Assembly (NCBI GenBank): GCA_023231475.1
Contig: JALJEE010002473.1
Location: 1 to 64,000 of the forward strand
DNA from: Seison nebaliae
Lineage: Eukaryota; Rotifera; Pararotatoria; Seisonacea; Seisonidae
DNA: 64,000 bases
Direction: 5' to 3'
Both the position numbers and the translations under genes were made by a program. Numbering within the stretch: the stretch's first letter is position 1; each line of letters opens with the position of its first letter. This document shows, piece after piece, positions 9,156 through 20,699 of the stretch. Below the pieces are notes generated by a model that was not told the DNA's origin, ran no database searches, and saw nothing but the letters and a program-made list of their open reading frames with translations.

Positions 9156-10808
9156 ATGAAATGTATAGTGAAGTCTTCGAATGTATTGATAACGGTCGTA
9201 TGTTCGGCATTGTTACTTCGCTTACTAATTGCACAATATCCGCACAGTGGTATGAATAAACCACCGATATATGGCGATTATGAAGCGCAGCGTCATTGGC
9301 AAGAAATTACGTATTCGTTACCAATGAATGAATGGTATCCGTCAGAATTGCGGAATAATTCTTTTGTTATCGATAATGATCCGAATTATTGGGGACTTGA
9401 TTATCCTCCATTAACAGCATATCATTCCTACATTTTGGGATGGATTAGTGAGAATGTTTTCAATAGAACTGAATGGATTAAATTATATGAATCGAGAGGA
9501 TATGAAAATGTCGAACATAAAATATTCATGCGAATTTCAGTCATCGTCACTGACTTTCTCTTTTATTTTTTTCCTCTCTTATATTTTATAATGAAATTAA
9601 CTTCAATGAAAGAAAGTGATAACAATTCGATTCGAAATCAAGTCATTTGTCTTCTACTAATAATTGTGGAGCCGAATATCAATTTAATCGATCACGGACA
9701 TTTCCAATACAATTCCATTTCATTAGGATTATTCATAATTTCCACGTTGTTCTTTTTGGAGAAATCGTCGAGCACAATCATCATATTCTCCTCCTTCTTT
9801 TTCACACTGGCTCTCAATTATAAACAAATGGAATTATTTCATGCCATTCCAATATTTCTTTTTATTCTTATGGAATCTTATCGGCAGAGGAATTTCAGTT
9901 TCATCATTTATGCTGCATTTACTGTTTTGATTACTACACTGATAATTTGGTTGCCATTAATAATGAAAATATCATTTATTCATCTCTTATCCAATATTGA
10001 TCAATTGAAAGTATCTGATGTAATTTATATAGAATATTTGAAAATTATAATTAATCGAATATTTCCTATACAACGATCATTGTTCGAAGATAAAGTATCC
10101 AACTTTTGGTTTCTCATTTCAATATTCGTCAAATTAAAACAATTCCTACCAATCAACCAACTAGTCACAATGAGCACAATCGTGACATTCTCTGCCTTAT
10201 TACCAGGAATTATCATATTTTTGAAATCATCTTGTCATTATGGGAAATATTCAAAGAAATTCGAAAATTATCTTTTCCTCCAAATATTAAGTAGTCTCTC
10301 ATTCTACTTATTCTCTTATCAAGTACACGAAAAATCAATATTATTGGTGAATACACCAATCATTTTGTTGTTCATTTATTCGAAATTAAATGGAAGACCA
10401 TCGAAAAATCGTTCATATCTTCAATTTCAACGTGAGAAAGAAGAATTTTGTTTATTTTTCTTGTCACTTTCATTATTCTCGATGATGCCATTATTATGTA
10501 AGGATGGATTAATTATTCCTTATATCTCATTCAAAACAATGTTCTTTGTTCTACAACAATACTACACGGGAATTCATAAATCATCAATTTTTAGATTATA
10601 TACAATCTTGAGATTTTTCGGCGAGAATTTTTTCTTGTTTTCTTATTTCTATTTTCCAATTACATTTCTCTCGTTATACATTCCCTTCCTCACCTCCTTA
10701 CCACATCTATATGAAGTGATTTTATGCATTTATTGTTCTCTCCATTTCATATTTTTTTATTTTTATTTCATCTCATTATTCAAACGATTATTAATTCAAA
10801 AAACTTAA
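9156..10808 (+). CDS. ALG6: ALG6 dolichyl-P-Glc:Man9GlcNAc2-PP-dolichol glucosyltransferase
   Basis: Adds the first alpha-1,3-glucose to the lipid-linked oligosaccharide in the ER lumen during N-glycan assembly. One exon, 550 aa, multi-pass membrane protein of the GT-C fold. The first luminal loop has YGDYEAQRHWQEITY (residues 39-53), where Asp41 lies at the position of the family's catalytic acid, followed by YWGLDYPPLTAYHS and SRGYE..EHKIFMR, all hallmarks of ALG6 rather than ALG8. A run of hydrophobic helices continues to the C-terminus, ending in a basic KRLLIQKT tail. No introns in 1.65 kb. Its stop codon is 10 nt before the ATG of NDUFB11, suggesting one polycistronic transcript. Confidence 0.95.
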   Translation: MKCIVKSSNVLITVVCSALLLRLLIAQYPHSGMNKPPIYGDYEAQRHWQEITYSLPMNEWYPSELRNNSFVIDNDPNYWGLDYPPLTAYHSYILGWISENVFNRTEWIKLYESRGYENVEHKIFMRISVIVTDFLFYFFPLLYFIMKLTSMKESDNNSIRNQVICLLLIIVEPNINLIDHGHFQYNSISLGLFIISTLFFLEKSSSTIIIFSSFFFTLALNYKQMELFHAIPIFLFILMESYRQRNFSFIIYAAFTVLITTLIIWLPLIMKISFIHLLSNIDQLKVSDVIYIEYLKIIINRIFPIQRSLFEDKVSNFWFLISIFVKLKQFLPINQLVTMSTIVTFSALLPGIIIFLKSSCHYGKYSKKFENYLFLQILSSLSFYLFSYQVHEKSILLVNTPIILLFIYSKLNGRPSKNRSYLQFQREKEEFCLFFLSLSLFSMMPLLCKDGLIIPYISFKTMFFVLQQYYTGIHKSSIFRLYTILRFFGENFFLFSYFYFPITFLSLYIPFLTSLPHLYEVILCIYCSLHFIFFYFYFISLFKRLLIQKT

Positions 10809-10818
10809 TTATTAGATT
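10809..10818 (+). promoter_or_regulatory. Candidate trans-splice acceptor between ALG6 and NDUFB11
   Basis: Only 10 nt separate the ALG6 TAA from the NDUFB11 ATG. They contain TTATTAG (AG at 10814-10815), a plausible acceptor. With no room for a promoter or for cleavage and polyadenylation ahead of it, spliced-leader trans-splicing at or near this AG is the simplest way to make the second mRNA. Confidence 0.5.
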
Positions 10819-11277
10819 ATGAGTCTTTTTAGAAGAATTTATCATTTACCAAAAACACTTCGACTCATCTCTACCAAACCGGCATTGATGAAAGGATTTG
10901 AAGATGATCGGAAGAAAATTTATCGACGAGAAGTTGGTGAAGAAATTAAAGTGGAAACTGTTCGTCCAGTTGATGAAAAAGGATTAACATGGATATCACA
11001 CGGATTCTCTTTTCGTGATCGTATTTTTGATGAATGGTTGATGAGAAATATTCTCGTAACATTCTTCATTACTGTTACCGTCGGAGGCATTCTCATTTTG
11101 GGATATGAACCAGATAGGAAATTAAACGAATGGGCGCAACGTGAAGCGTTTCTGGTTATCGAAGAACGGCAACGAAACAACTTGCCATTTATCGCTTACG
11201 ATTATATACCTAGAAGTCGTATGGAGAAGCAATTACCGCCAGATGATGAAGTGGATGAGAAGGATCTTATTTTGTGA
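10819..11277 (+). CDS. NDUFB11: NADH dehydrogenase 1 beta subunit 11 (NDUFB11/ESSS)
   Basis: Accessory subunit of mitochondrial complex I, in the inner membrane. Single exon, 152 aa. The N-terminus (MSLFRRIYHLPKTLRLIS) is basic and amphipathic like a mitochondrial presequence. One membrane segment lies at about residues 77-95 (NILVTFFITVTVGGILILG), followed by the family's diagnostic YEPDRKLNEWAQREA and later QLPPDDE, matching NDUFB11 (DYRMKEWSRREAE...LPEDE). The ATG at 10819 is 10 nt after the ALG6 stop, so it is probably the second gene of a two-gene operon. The pairing joins ER glycosylation with respiration and shows no obvious functional link. Confidence 0.85.
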   Translation: MSLFRRIYHLPKTLRLISTKPALMKGFEDDRKKIYRREVGEEIKVETVRPVDEKGLTWISHGFSFRDRIFDEWLMRNILVTFFITVTVGGILILGYEPDRKLNEWAQREAFLVIEERQRNNLPFIAYDYIPRSRMEKQLPPDDEVDEKDLIL

Positions 11278-11924
11278 GAAAATTCTTTTCTTTATTAAGT
11301 TAATTTTTTAGTTTGAAGTCTTTTAATTCATTTAAATATTACCTTCCTTTTGAACTAATTTCTATTTATAAAATTTTCTTTAATTACTCCAAAATTAAAA
11401 TTCTTCAATTATACAAAATTCAATTTCAATAATCGTCTATAAATAATATTGTTCGTCTAAGGAAACAGTTACTTTTCGTTTAATCTAAATAATGACATAA
11501 GGTATTATGGAATTTATGAGGTCAATTTGTAGAATTATTTTAGCCATTTTGTTGATAATTTCCTATATGAAACAGAATATAAAAATATATATATATAATT
11601 CTAATATATAATAAATATCAATAAGACATAATGCACTTGCCAATTAGTCTTGTCAAAGATAGGAGAAATTGGAAGAAAGAGAATTTGTTGACAATGAGAG
11701 TGGAATAATGAGTCCTTAAGCAACAAAAGGTAAACGAATTGGGATAAAAACTCATCAAAAGAGCATACCGATAATAACAATAAATAATTAAAAGAGTTGG
11801 ATGTTGTTAAAAAGTTTTAAATTTTATTATTCTGGCAATTTAGAAATCAGAGATTGGAGTTTGAGTGAAGAACGTTGATAAAATTGCGTAATATTTCTTA
11901 GACATCATTAAAACTTGGTGTTTA
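11278..11924. other. Gene-poor AT-rich sequence
   Basis: No ORF or structured element recognised downstream of NDUFB11. Confidence 0.4.
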
Positions 11925-12545
11925 ATGCTTCTCTAATATCTTTCATCGTGGCCGTTGGTATTATATGACTGTGAACAAGCGTGAAATTACTCGAATTTCT
12001 CTTATTTGATGAAAGTGCAAATAAACAAGTATGACATCTCCAATTTTCGATTTAACACATAATTGTATAAAGATGGTGTAAACTTGTGTTGTATATGTCG
12101 AATATCTGATATATCTGCATAAAAATGTTTGATACTTTCAAAACATTCCATTTATTCTCTAAAGTCCTAAAAGTCGTTCTTATAAGTTGATTCACATCGA
12201 AATATTGAACAGTTCCTTAAATATGACACATTTAATGGCATTCCAAACATACAGTCCATTGCTGTTTGAAAATTGTCTCGGGATTTGTCATTCGTTTGTA
12301 TTCTTTTTATTTTTCTAAATATTTTGAACATGTTTTCGACCACTAGGAAACATATTAATTGAAGTTGTTGGTATATCTTTGGAAATTGGGTAACCTTCAT
12401 GCTTCACTTTGATCTTCATTTGGTTGGAGCTATTACGCTATTACTTATTTCCTTCAATATCGATTTCTCTTCCGTGTCGAACTTCAACTTCGTTTTGCAA
12501 CGGCGCTTTATTCCAATATCGCATTCATAATTCACACTTAATTAC
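11925..12545 (-). pseudogene. Decayed coding fragments with FLYWCH-like zinc motif
   Basis: Several minus-strand stretches read like protein but are broken by stops and frame changes. The last (about 12052-11925) reads WRCHTCLFAL followed about 20 residues later by HSHIIP, which resembles the W-x-C...C...H-x-H pattern of FLYWCH zinc fingers, common in nematodes and in MULE-type transposases. Upstream fragments near 12540-12430 and 12400-12167 keep coding-like composition. No intact gene can be built. A dead transposon or duplicated transcription factor are both possible. Confidence 0.35.
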
Positions 12546-13448
12546 CTTAATATCGACGAACATCTAACTGATTTCTATAAAAAACCTTTTCTTCTCCACA
12601 GTTTTCTTTAACTTTTCGAAACATATTTCTCGATTGTAAAATTATGAAAAATTGTATTTCATTTTCTTTCGTTAATATCGTTTTACTTCGTTTTTTAACC
12701 AATCATTAACTTCTCTTCATGCTCTATAAAATTTTCTAAAAAAAGAGTGAAAAGATCATTTCCTTTCAATACGGTCATTTATTTTCTCGGCGAAAAAACT
12801 AAATTAATTGACAATGTGGTGAGGAACTTTTCATTCACTCAATAATTGGGTGAAGAACGTTGGATATTGGAAAAACCGATGATGAAGTGACCAAAAAAAT
12901 AATGAGAGTGAAGATTTTTCTACAATAGTGAAAAAATGGTCTTTTTAAGGTGAATGAAGGAATGACTGTTCCACTATTGTTTTTTGGAATATTCTACATT
13001 TTTCTAAATTTATATCATATTTCCGCGGAGTAAATAATATAAAAAAAGGAAAAAAGAATGTCTTTTCAGGAAGGAATTGTTATTTATTGGACTGTAAAGG
13101 GTTAAAGAAGTTATTAAAAATAAAATTCTTACCCTGTCGCAATGTAATCCTTGAGTGCGCCAGGAACATAGGAAGTAAGGTTGAAATCTGATGTCAACAA
13201 TAATGCATCGTTAAATGGAAGCGGATAATTAGTTGAATAATAGCGACAGAAAAATTAGAAAGGCAGCGAGAAACATTCGCATTGTGTTCTAGAAAATTCG
13301 CATTGCGAGCAAAAGAAACAACTTTCAGATACCTCTGACAAAAAGTTTATTTCCAGATCGTCCACATAAATAACAATGGAGCATCATCCGAATTGTTCTA
13401 TTCTATCTACGATCTAGGTATCGTAATAACCTTTCGGTGTTTGAGATA
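12546..13448. other. Non-coding, no element recognised
   Basis: AT-rich; no convincing ORF on either strand and no clear repeat. Confidence 0.35.
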
Positions 13449-13602
13449 AAAATAGACAGTTTTCGGATTTAATTTTATTTTAAAAATCTAACTATAATTC
13501 TTTATAAATGAAAATTGATTTTTTGAAATTTTTTAAACTAAAAAACTCCAAATTATAGATAGATTTTTAAAACAAAATTAAATCTGAAAACTACTATATT
13601 TT
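13449..13602. repeat. Inverted repeat with about 52-nt arms (MITE-like)
   Basis: Left arm 13449-13500 and right arm 13550-13602 are reverse complements over about 52 nt with few mismatches (for example AGTTTTCGGATTTAATTTTA against its complement at the far side). The spacer is about 50 nt. Transcribed, it would fold into a long hairpin. No ORF. Size and form suit a miniature inverted-repeat element. Confidence 0.75.
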
Positions 13603-14290
13603 AAAACATTTCGTGCTCTTTCTAAATATATTAAATTTAGCATCATAAGTTAACTATTCCTTATCGAGTTTTAAAATAAAAATTACGAAGTTGTTACTCG
13701 ATCATATATATCCACTATACGTATATGTGTATATATATACACATCTAGAACTATATATATATTATAGTTGATTCAAAGTTATTAAATCGATCTTATATCG
13801 ATGAATTGAATTGATAGAATACTATTAAAATTTTAGAAAGGAACAATCTTTTTCGACATATCGAATAATAAAAATATCTATGAATAAGAGAATGTGAAAC
13901 AGAATAATATAATACATCACTCTGGTTCGCAAAGATATGTCACTATCGAACCAATAATGGAAACAATCGAGACTACATTAGATGGAGATATTAAAAGAAA
14001 AACTGATAAAAGTTACTAAAATGGAGATATTGATAACCAGAAGAAGAAAATCTACATTCTGTGGTTCAACCAAAGATAATAGAATAGAAGGACCCCCATA
14101 TTCAAGAGATCAAATATTTCGTACAACAACTAAAGTTCTGAATTTCCAATCCAAATTATGATCACACATCATTCCAACCTAATAATTTTGCAACCTAATC
14201 TCTTGCAAAATTGATCACCTTTCACAATTTAAAGATCAACAACAAGCAAATTAACGAACAGGTCAATTCATTCATAAACAAATCAATCGA
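13603..14290. other. Non-coding AT-rich stretch
   Basis: Contains a TA-rich palindromic patch around 13725-13765 (TGTGTATATATATACACA). Otherwise nothing recognised; the right end may already be relic retroelement sequence. Confidence 0.35.
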
Positions 14291-14930
14291 GAACATTGAA
14301 TGACATTTTTTGAAGAATGTAATCAAATGAAGGATATCCTCTCGTTATTACCTCCTAAGAATAATGATCCAATGATTTCTGTGAAACACGTTACTGAATT
14401 AACCGATGTTCGCCTGAGTGAGAAGAGTGGTATTTGGAATGAAATTTTAAAATATATTGCTCAACAACAGTTCTGTTAACAATCCAGCTTCTAGGATTAC
14501 CTTCCGTAAAAAATTAAACAATCGAGAATATCCAACAAAGCAAGCGCAAGTAAAACTACCAAGAAAGATATTTCAACGGACATGATTAACTGTAAAAAAC
14601 ACTACGGTCATTCGGTAAAATGAAAAGTAACAGTGTATGACCAATTTACTTCCAGTTTCGAAGGAAATGGTACCCGTAATCGTTATCGACTTCCCTTAAA
14701 ATGACATGCACGGAAATACAACAATTTTCGAAGTTTCAGAATTTCCTAGTGACTTCTATGGGAAAAACTTGATGGATGTGGAAAAAGCCAATTAACCGCC
14801 AAGTTTAACATATTGATTGATATGTCAGATGCCGACATATTAGCCGGTTGCTATACATGACCTCCATATATATCCTTCTTTCAGTCGATTCGAGTCCAAT
14901 GGGAAAGAAAAAGAATTCTTGAGAAAGAAC
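14291..14930 (+). pseudogene. Broken LTR-retroelement gag/protease remnant
   Basis: Plus-strand reading gives coding-like segments interrupted by stops. About 14300-14478 is an open stretch starting at a Met. Near 14588-14622 there is a damaged zinc-knuckle (CKKHYGHSVK, where the second Cys is His and the last is lost), and near 14810-14840 a segment ILIDMSDADI that resembles the aspartic-protease D-S/T-G-A active site, also altered. Order gag, zinc knuckle, protease is that of LTR retroelements. Stops and changed active-site residues show it is dead. No LTRs were found. Confidence 0.4.
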
Positions 14931-15907
14931 TCCTCCTTGGATAATCGTTTGATTAACGTCCAATAGTTTTTCCAATAACAAAATCACTCCGGCAAAATTA
15001 ACTAATTTCTCTTTTAATTTTCATGGTACTCGTAGCCGCTTTTCATTATGGAATTTATTTTTTTTTCTATTCTATGAAACCTACTACAATTCTATGTCAT
15101 CTACAAATGACAAGAAATATGGCTGAGATCCACATCGATTGCCCTCACACAAATAAGTTCCAATTATGTGTATCTTCAGTCTACTTATCCGCTTAAAAAG
15201 TTGAACGGTAAAGGCAGATGTTCGGAGGAATAATCAAATTTGTTTGGAAGTTCTTACGATCTTATGATTATCATTACGTCATTTACTATCATTCTATGAT
15301 AGATTACTATTGAGTATTGGAACTTTCTATGGTGATAGTTGTAAGAAAACCGGTACAAAGATGATGTTGTAATTTCCGTCTGATGAATATGTTGATATAT
15401 CCATCATTATTGCGGATGAAATCAGCGTTTCTCCTATGGAGATCGAAGTGTTGTTGAATAGTGGAAAGAATGTTTTATACAAAACTCAACTGCCCTTTCC
15501 TTGATATTAAGTTATGAAGTAAATATTCATTCTCCTTTCAATCGTCAAATAGGAAGTCATGGATTGATTATTCTAATTATTTCTAGACATATACGTATCA
15601 ATGTTAATGAACGTGCAATTTCTAATCAATTCATGTTATCATTATCATTTGGGAATAACTTGAGAATAAATTAACAAGTAATATGTGAAAAACATTCATT
15701 ATTATTATAAGAAATTGAAAGAATCGATAGTTATTCTTTTCTATCGAGTCATTGATTTTAGAAGTAATTGTATGTACCATAATATATAATTGTATCAGTG
15801 GTAAGTAATTCCACAATGTGAAAAATATTTTTATTTTGCAGCGGAAAAACAAAATTTTTGAAATTTAAGATTTTAAATTATTTCGATATAAAATTAAGAA
15901 GATTGTT
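14931..15907. other. Possible further retroelement debris
   Basis: Short coding-like fragments (for example around 15380-15500) without a recognisable domain. No intact gene. Confidence 0.3.
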
Positions 15908-16155
15908 ATTGATGCTGTTACTTTCACCTCGAGAAAAAAGAGAATTAAACACAAAAATTAAAATTTTAGGGTTTATACTTATTTTTGATTTATACTGAAA
16001 TAATATTCATTTGAAAGAGTATAAAATTCTCTTTTCTATAAATCTTATATCAATAATTTTGAAGAAGTATGAACCCTACAAATTTTCATTTTTGTGTTTA
16101 ATTCTCTTTTTTTTCCGGGTGAAAGTAACTCGGGGGGAAAGTAACACCATCATTC
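15908..16155. repeat. Long inverted repeat, about 250-bp MITE-like element
   Basis: Left arm 15908-15977 matches the reverse complement of 16068-16128 with few mismatches; the core AGAGAATTAAACACAAAAAT is shared exactly. The outer part of the left arm, containing GTTACTTTCACC, also matches 16129-16155, so the right end carries this terminal motif twice. A roughly 90-nt loop separates the arms. No ORF. Looks like a non-autonomous DNA transposon or a hairpin-forming locus. Confidence 0.75.
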
Positions 16156-16414
16156 TTATTTATTATTTGAGATCAAATAAAAGAGATTCCAACTAAGATT
16201 AAGTTTCAACATATACACTATCGATTTTTACTAACAAAGAAAACATTTTATCTTATCCGATAATCTTTTTCTTTTTCGGTTCATTTGGAATTTTTCATAC
16301 TTTAAGTATATTATCAAAATATTTTCAAAAATTACTTAAAAATTGACGGTGCAATGGAAAAACAACAAGTCTATTTCAGACCATTGTTTTTCCTCTCAAT
16401 TATATTGGGTAACC

Positions 16415-16534
16415 GGAAGGTATCCCCAACGTTTCTCTTTACTAAAAACCTTTCCCTCTTCATTTTCAGATTTGGCATTCAAAAAAAGACGGGGATACCT
16501 TCCTTTTTTCCTATTTTCTTTGGAAAGAGAAACG
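16415..16534. repeat. Interlaced inverted repeats
   Basis: GGAAGGTATCCCC (16415-16427) pairs with GGGGATACCTTCC (16491-16503), a perfect 13-nt match. CGTTTCTCTTT (16430-16440) pairs with AAAGAGAAACG (16524-16534), a perfect 11-nt match. The pairs are interleaved, not nested, so a transcript would form a pseudoknot-like fold or two alternative hairpins. The ORFs overlapping this region look incidental. Confidence 0.6.
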
Positions 16535-18592
16535 TCGTGGATAACTTCCTATGTCGATTATATTGTAGGTTTGATCATCAATTGATGTGAACTTATCAAT
16601 TTCCTAAAGTTACTGGCAAGTTCATCCGTTAATATTAAAGCCATTTAGAAAACTAACAACAGGAACAAGAAACCCCCAGGAAAATTGTTCAATCTTTCAA
16701 GTTATAACTTGAACTGATAGATGTTCGATAATTTAAGAATATAACTGTCTTCTACAAAATTATTAAATACGATTACCATTTGTCCTCAAAATCGGTACAT
16801 CTACCGATAGAGAGATTCTTAATATTGTTGGTAATCGACATTTGAAAAGAGAAGTGATATGTGCACTGAATTTGTTTTTCGCGATCTACCAAGGAAAACT
16901 TAAGAACGGAAACGCTTAATGCGAACAACACCTCGTCATTATTTGGTCATTAATGATCTTCTATTTATTTGGCATTGGCAGACTTCATGATACATATAGT
17001 TCTTCCCATTTCTCAAACATTTGGAAGGTAATCACTAATATTTGTTCGACATTTTCGCACTTCCGTTGAAAATGATGACCGTTCAAATTTACTTTCGATT
17101 TTTTTTACTCCTCAGGAAATTTTGAAAACTGTCCCGGCTCCCGGAGGGAATGAGGACACATTGTCCTAATAATATCAATAACTGAATGAAAGAGATATTC
17201 CTCCTAACAAATACAAATTTAATCCTAGCAAATTTCTTGGTTGTTATTTAGACTGTAGAAAAAAGAGTTCTGCTACCGTCGACATCAGATTAGATCACTC
17301 CAATTTATAATGGTTGTGGTAAGGACATTTTAGTAAAATTTAATGATTTTACAAGTAAATTTATATTTTCATATCTATGTTCTTAGAAGATTAATTTCCA
17401 TTCTCTAATCTAGAAAATAATAGAATTGGGATGATGCTCAGTTGTCATAAATATTTTAATAGAGCATTTATGTTTACAAATCGCGAATGGACCGTATTGG
17501 TAATGTAAAAAAGAATTCTCCATAATGTAAAAAATGGGAGGAGCCATTGATGGAATTCAATGGTGAAGAAATCACCATTGGACTACTTTATTTTGGAATA
17601 TTTTGTATGAGATGAGAAAAAGATTGACAACCATAAATATTACTAATTATTCGAATATTCGAAATTACTATGGACATATAAGGAGTATTGTAATCTTTCG
17701 TCATTTTTATTTTATTCCTAGAATTGTAATTATGACGAGTAATAGACATTTGATGTACACTCTTCTTTCTAGTTTCATCATTCCATGGAAGTACCAACTG
17801 CGATTTAATGAGTTCCGCTGAGAATTAAGTGATGACCAGGATGAAGATATATTTGTAGAATTTTACAGAAAAAATTATTCATTTTTTCCAAACGAAAAAA
17901 AGATAGAAGGTAACCTGTTTCAAAATAAGACGATTTTGTTCAATTGTATGACATTCTACTATTAGTCGTCGATATGTTAATGTCTAATTTTCATGGAAAT
18001 TTAATAATCTTTCTTTTATTAATAATATATTCGTGTTTCGGCGACTTAAGATTACCCCTATTTTCTATTAAAATAGAAGATATATAAATATGAGAAATAG
18101 TAATATGAAGCGAAAGACGAAACGAATATAAACATCAATTTATAATGATGATGATGATGATTTTTTTTTGCATATCTTTCACTTACAACTCATTGACATT
18201 TATAATACATAAGCAAAAAGAGAAATTTGGACGATTGACATTTGTAGAAGAATTAGAAAATATTGAAAATTAGTATAAATTAAATTAAGTAAAATAGAAT
18301 TTACGGATAAATCAAGTCCATAATAGATAACAATTGGATTATTCCAATAATCGCTTATGGACGGATATAAATTTATTTAAGGTTCAAATTCATGTTCCAT
18401 TCTCGTTTTTTTTATATTCATAATTCTCAAAAGTTTAATAGATTATATAGTATAATATTATGTATATGTATGTAACTAACGACGAGAAATAAAGAAATTG
18501 TACTAACAAATTGTAAGATGTTCGTTTTCCATCGTCAATCTAACGGTAGTTATCACATTGACATGTTGAACTCGATCTTTTACAATATTTAT
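16535..18592. other. Gene-poor region
   Basis: Coding-like debris is seen around 16840-17040 but no intact ORF or known domain. A short palindromic patch with CCATTG and AAATCACCATTGG lies at 17545-17580. Nothing else is supported. Confidence 0.35.
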
Positions 18593-18832
18593 TTACTTAA
18601 TCCGATAATTGTCATAATAAATATCGTTTGCATAAAGATTAGGTTGAGTGAGTAAAGAATTTGAACCTTTTTCCTCCCACTTCTTCCATTCATAAATTTG
18701 GAGTGGTAAATCAATTGTATAACGATGATAAATCAAATGCATTTGGCATAAGAATTTATGACGGAAAATAATAATGATATTATCGACAGAAGAAACTGCC
18801 AATATATTGCATTTTGTCTTGCTCTTGCCCAT
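18593..18832 (-). CDS. Small orphan ORF, uncertain
   Basis: An uninterrupted 79-aa ATG-to-stop ORF on the minus strand. It has balanced composition for this AT-rich sequence (EWKKWEEKGSNSLLTQPNLY) but no signal peptide, membrane segment or domain I recognise. It could be a terminal exon, a small gene, or chance. No clear upstream exon was found. Confidence 0.25.
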   Translation of the reverse strand: MGKSKTKCNILAVSSVDNIIIIFRHKFLCQMHLIYHRYTIDLPLQIYEWKKWEEKGSNSLLTQPNLYANDIYYDNYRIK

Positions 18833-20699
18833 AACGTTAGATTGGAAACATTTTTTGAATTCGTCTCATAATTATTTGTGTCTCATACATTATATTTTTT
18901 CCTTTTCCCACCTATTTTAAAAACGAATAATTTCGTCATTATATTTCAGTTGAACATAATTGTCAAATCATTTTTTGGTTCACTCAATTAATAATATGAA
19001 ACCTTTCTCATTAATAAATGAATGGAATCATTATATATCATGCTCATATTTATGATAAACAATCGTTCAACAATAAACATCATTCTTCGGAAACAGATAA
19101 ATATTAAAAGAATATGATTTAATAAATGTATAGAATTTCTTTGTTTGGAATTGGGAAGTTGAGACAATTTTGATATTGTTCTAAAATAGTATCCGTATTA
19201 TTGAAGAAATAAATGATTTTGGGTATGTGGATATGACAATAATTGTACAATCGATTCATTGTGAATTAGTTCAGATTTCACCTATTTATCGTTCTATCAT
19301 TAATTTGATTCAATTATGTTTGAAACATTATTCATTCGGTATTATTCATACGATGTCTCATCTATGTCTCAATATCAAGTTAGATTGTTTTTCTTCCAGT
19401 AAAGCGTATGATTTGTTATTACATAATATCGCTTATATCTCTTAAATATCTATTTAATTTAGTTATAATGAAATCAAATCCGAGAAACAAATCTCTTCAG
19501 GGCAAATTTAAAAGAGAAGAAGATAATTCACTGTACAAGCTATCAGTGATAAGTTTCCTTCCAATGTGAACATGGAATAATAAAAGTAATTTCGTATATT
19601 GAAAAAATAATAAGGAGGACAAAGGCCGGATATTAAATTTTTTCTGAAAAAATAGGAACTAAAATCTTAAGAGTAGAATAAGTACCTATAAGGCACACTA
19701 GAAGAGGTGTCATTTTTCCCGACGTTAATTTACCTCTCATGTGGCATTGTCTCTCAAATTCCAAACAAAATTTCACGACATTTTTCTACTTTCATTATAT
19801 GTCATTTAAAAAAATTACTTCCATGAAATCATGAAGTTCATTGAATGACCTTCGGATTACATATTCACAACAAATAACATAATAATAATGGTGCCATCTT
19901 ATGCTGCATAGACAAGTTCCATTTGTCTTTCGTACTTTCGCATGGGTGTCATATGATAATTAATTTATCATTATCAATTTGCCCATGTTTTTATGAACTA
20001 TTTTGCTCAATTTTCTTCTATTTTGCAGATTTAAATTTATACTAATTAATTGTTAATCCATTAACCCGTTACGTACAATAAGAAAAAAATGCAGGAAAAA
20101 AATAATACAAAATCATGTATAACATGTATATTAAAATTTATTAAAAATGTAAAATTATATATATAATTGATGTATATAATTTTCCTAATTGTGTTTCAAT
20201 CTTCACATACAATTGTTTAAGAGAATTACATATATATACTGTATATATATCACGGTTGTGTGTCGAGCACGGTTTACCACAATGCAAACTTTGGTATATT
20301 AGAAAAAACATTATACTCCAATGGACATTCGAACTCAGACACCATGTCGGGCATAATTAATTCTGTTTTTTTATATTTATTCTAAAAAAAATTTATTCGA
20401 AATGTCTCATTTCTTTCAGTTTTCTCCAATAGACACTTATAGTCATGCAGTCTAAAAATCCCAAATCGAAAGATCGTGCAACATTATCGATAACAGGATC
20501 GATTTTTGCATTACATTATTGTAACTTTTTTATTTATTTTCTTTTAAATTTAAGACGTGGAATCCCCATAGGGCAAAGCATAAAGAAAGTTAAGAAGCGA
20601 AAATAAATTGTAACAGGATATAATATGGCGAGATAGTAAATTCTCTTCAGATGAATACGAATATGGGATAAAATAATAAAGTTGTCAATAAGTGCTTTG
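18833..20699. other. Gene-poor region
   Basis: One 72-aa plus-strand ORF at 19227-19445 has gene-like codon use but no recognisable domain or neighbours. TA-rich dinucleotide patches lie at 20155-20180 and 20230-20250. Nothing else is supported. Confidence 0.3.

Noticed and set aside
16343-16590. Two overlapping plus-strand ORFs of about 80 codons
   Set aside because: They overlap each other in different frames over the interlaced inverted repeats; composition follows the repeat, not a protein.
20320-20365. tRNA-like B-box (TTCGAA within GAGTTCGAATGTCC on the minus strand)
   Set aside because: The flanking bases do not pair as a T-arm, and no A-box or acceptor stem could be found.
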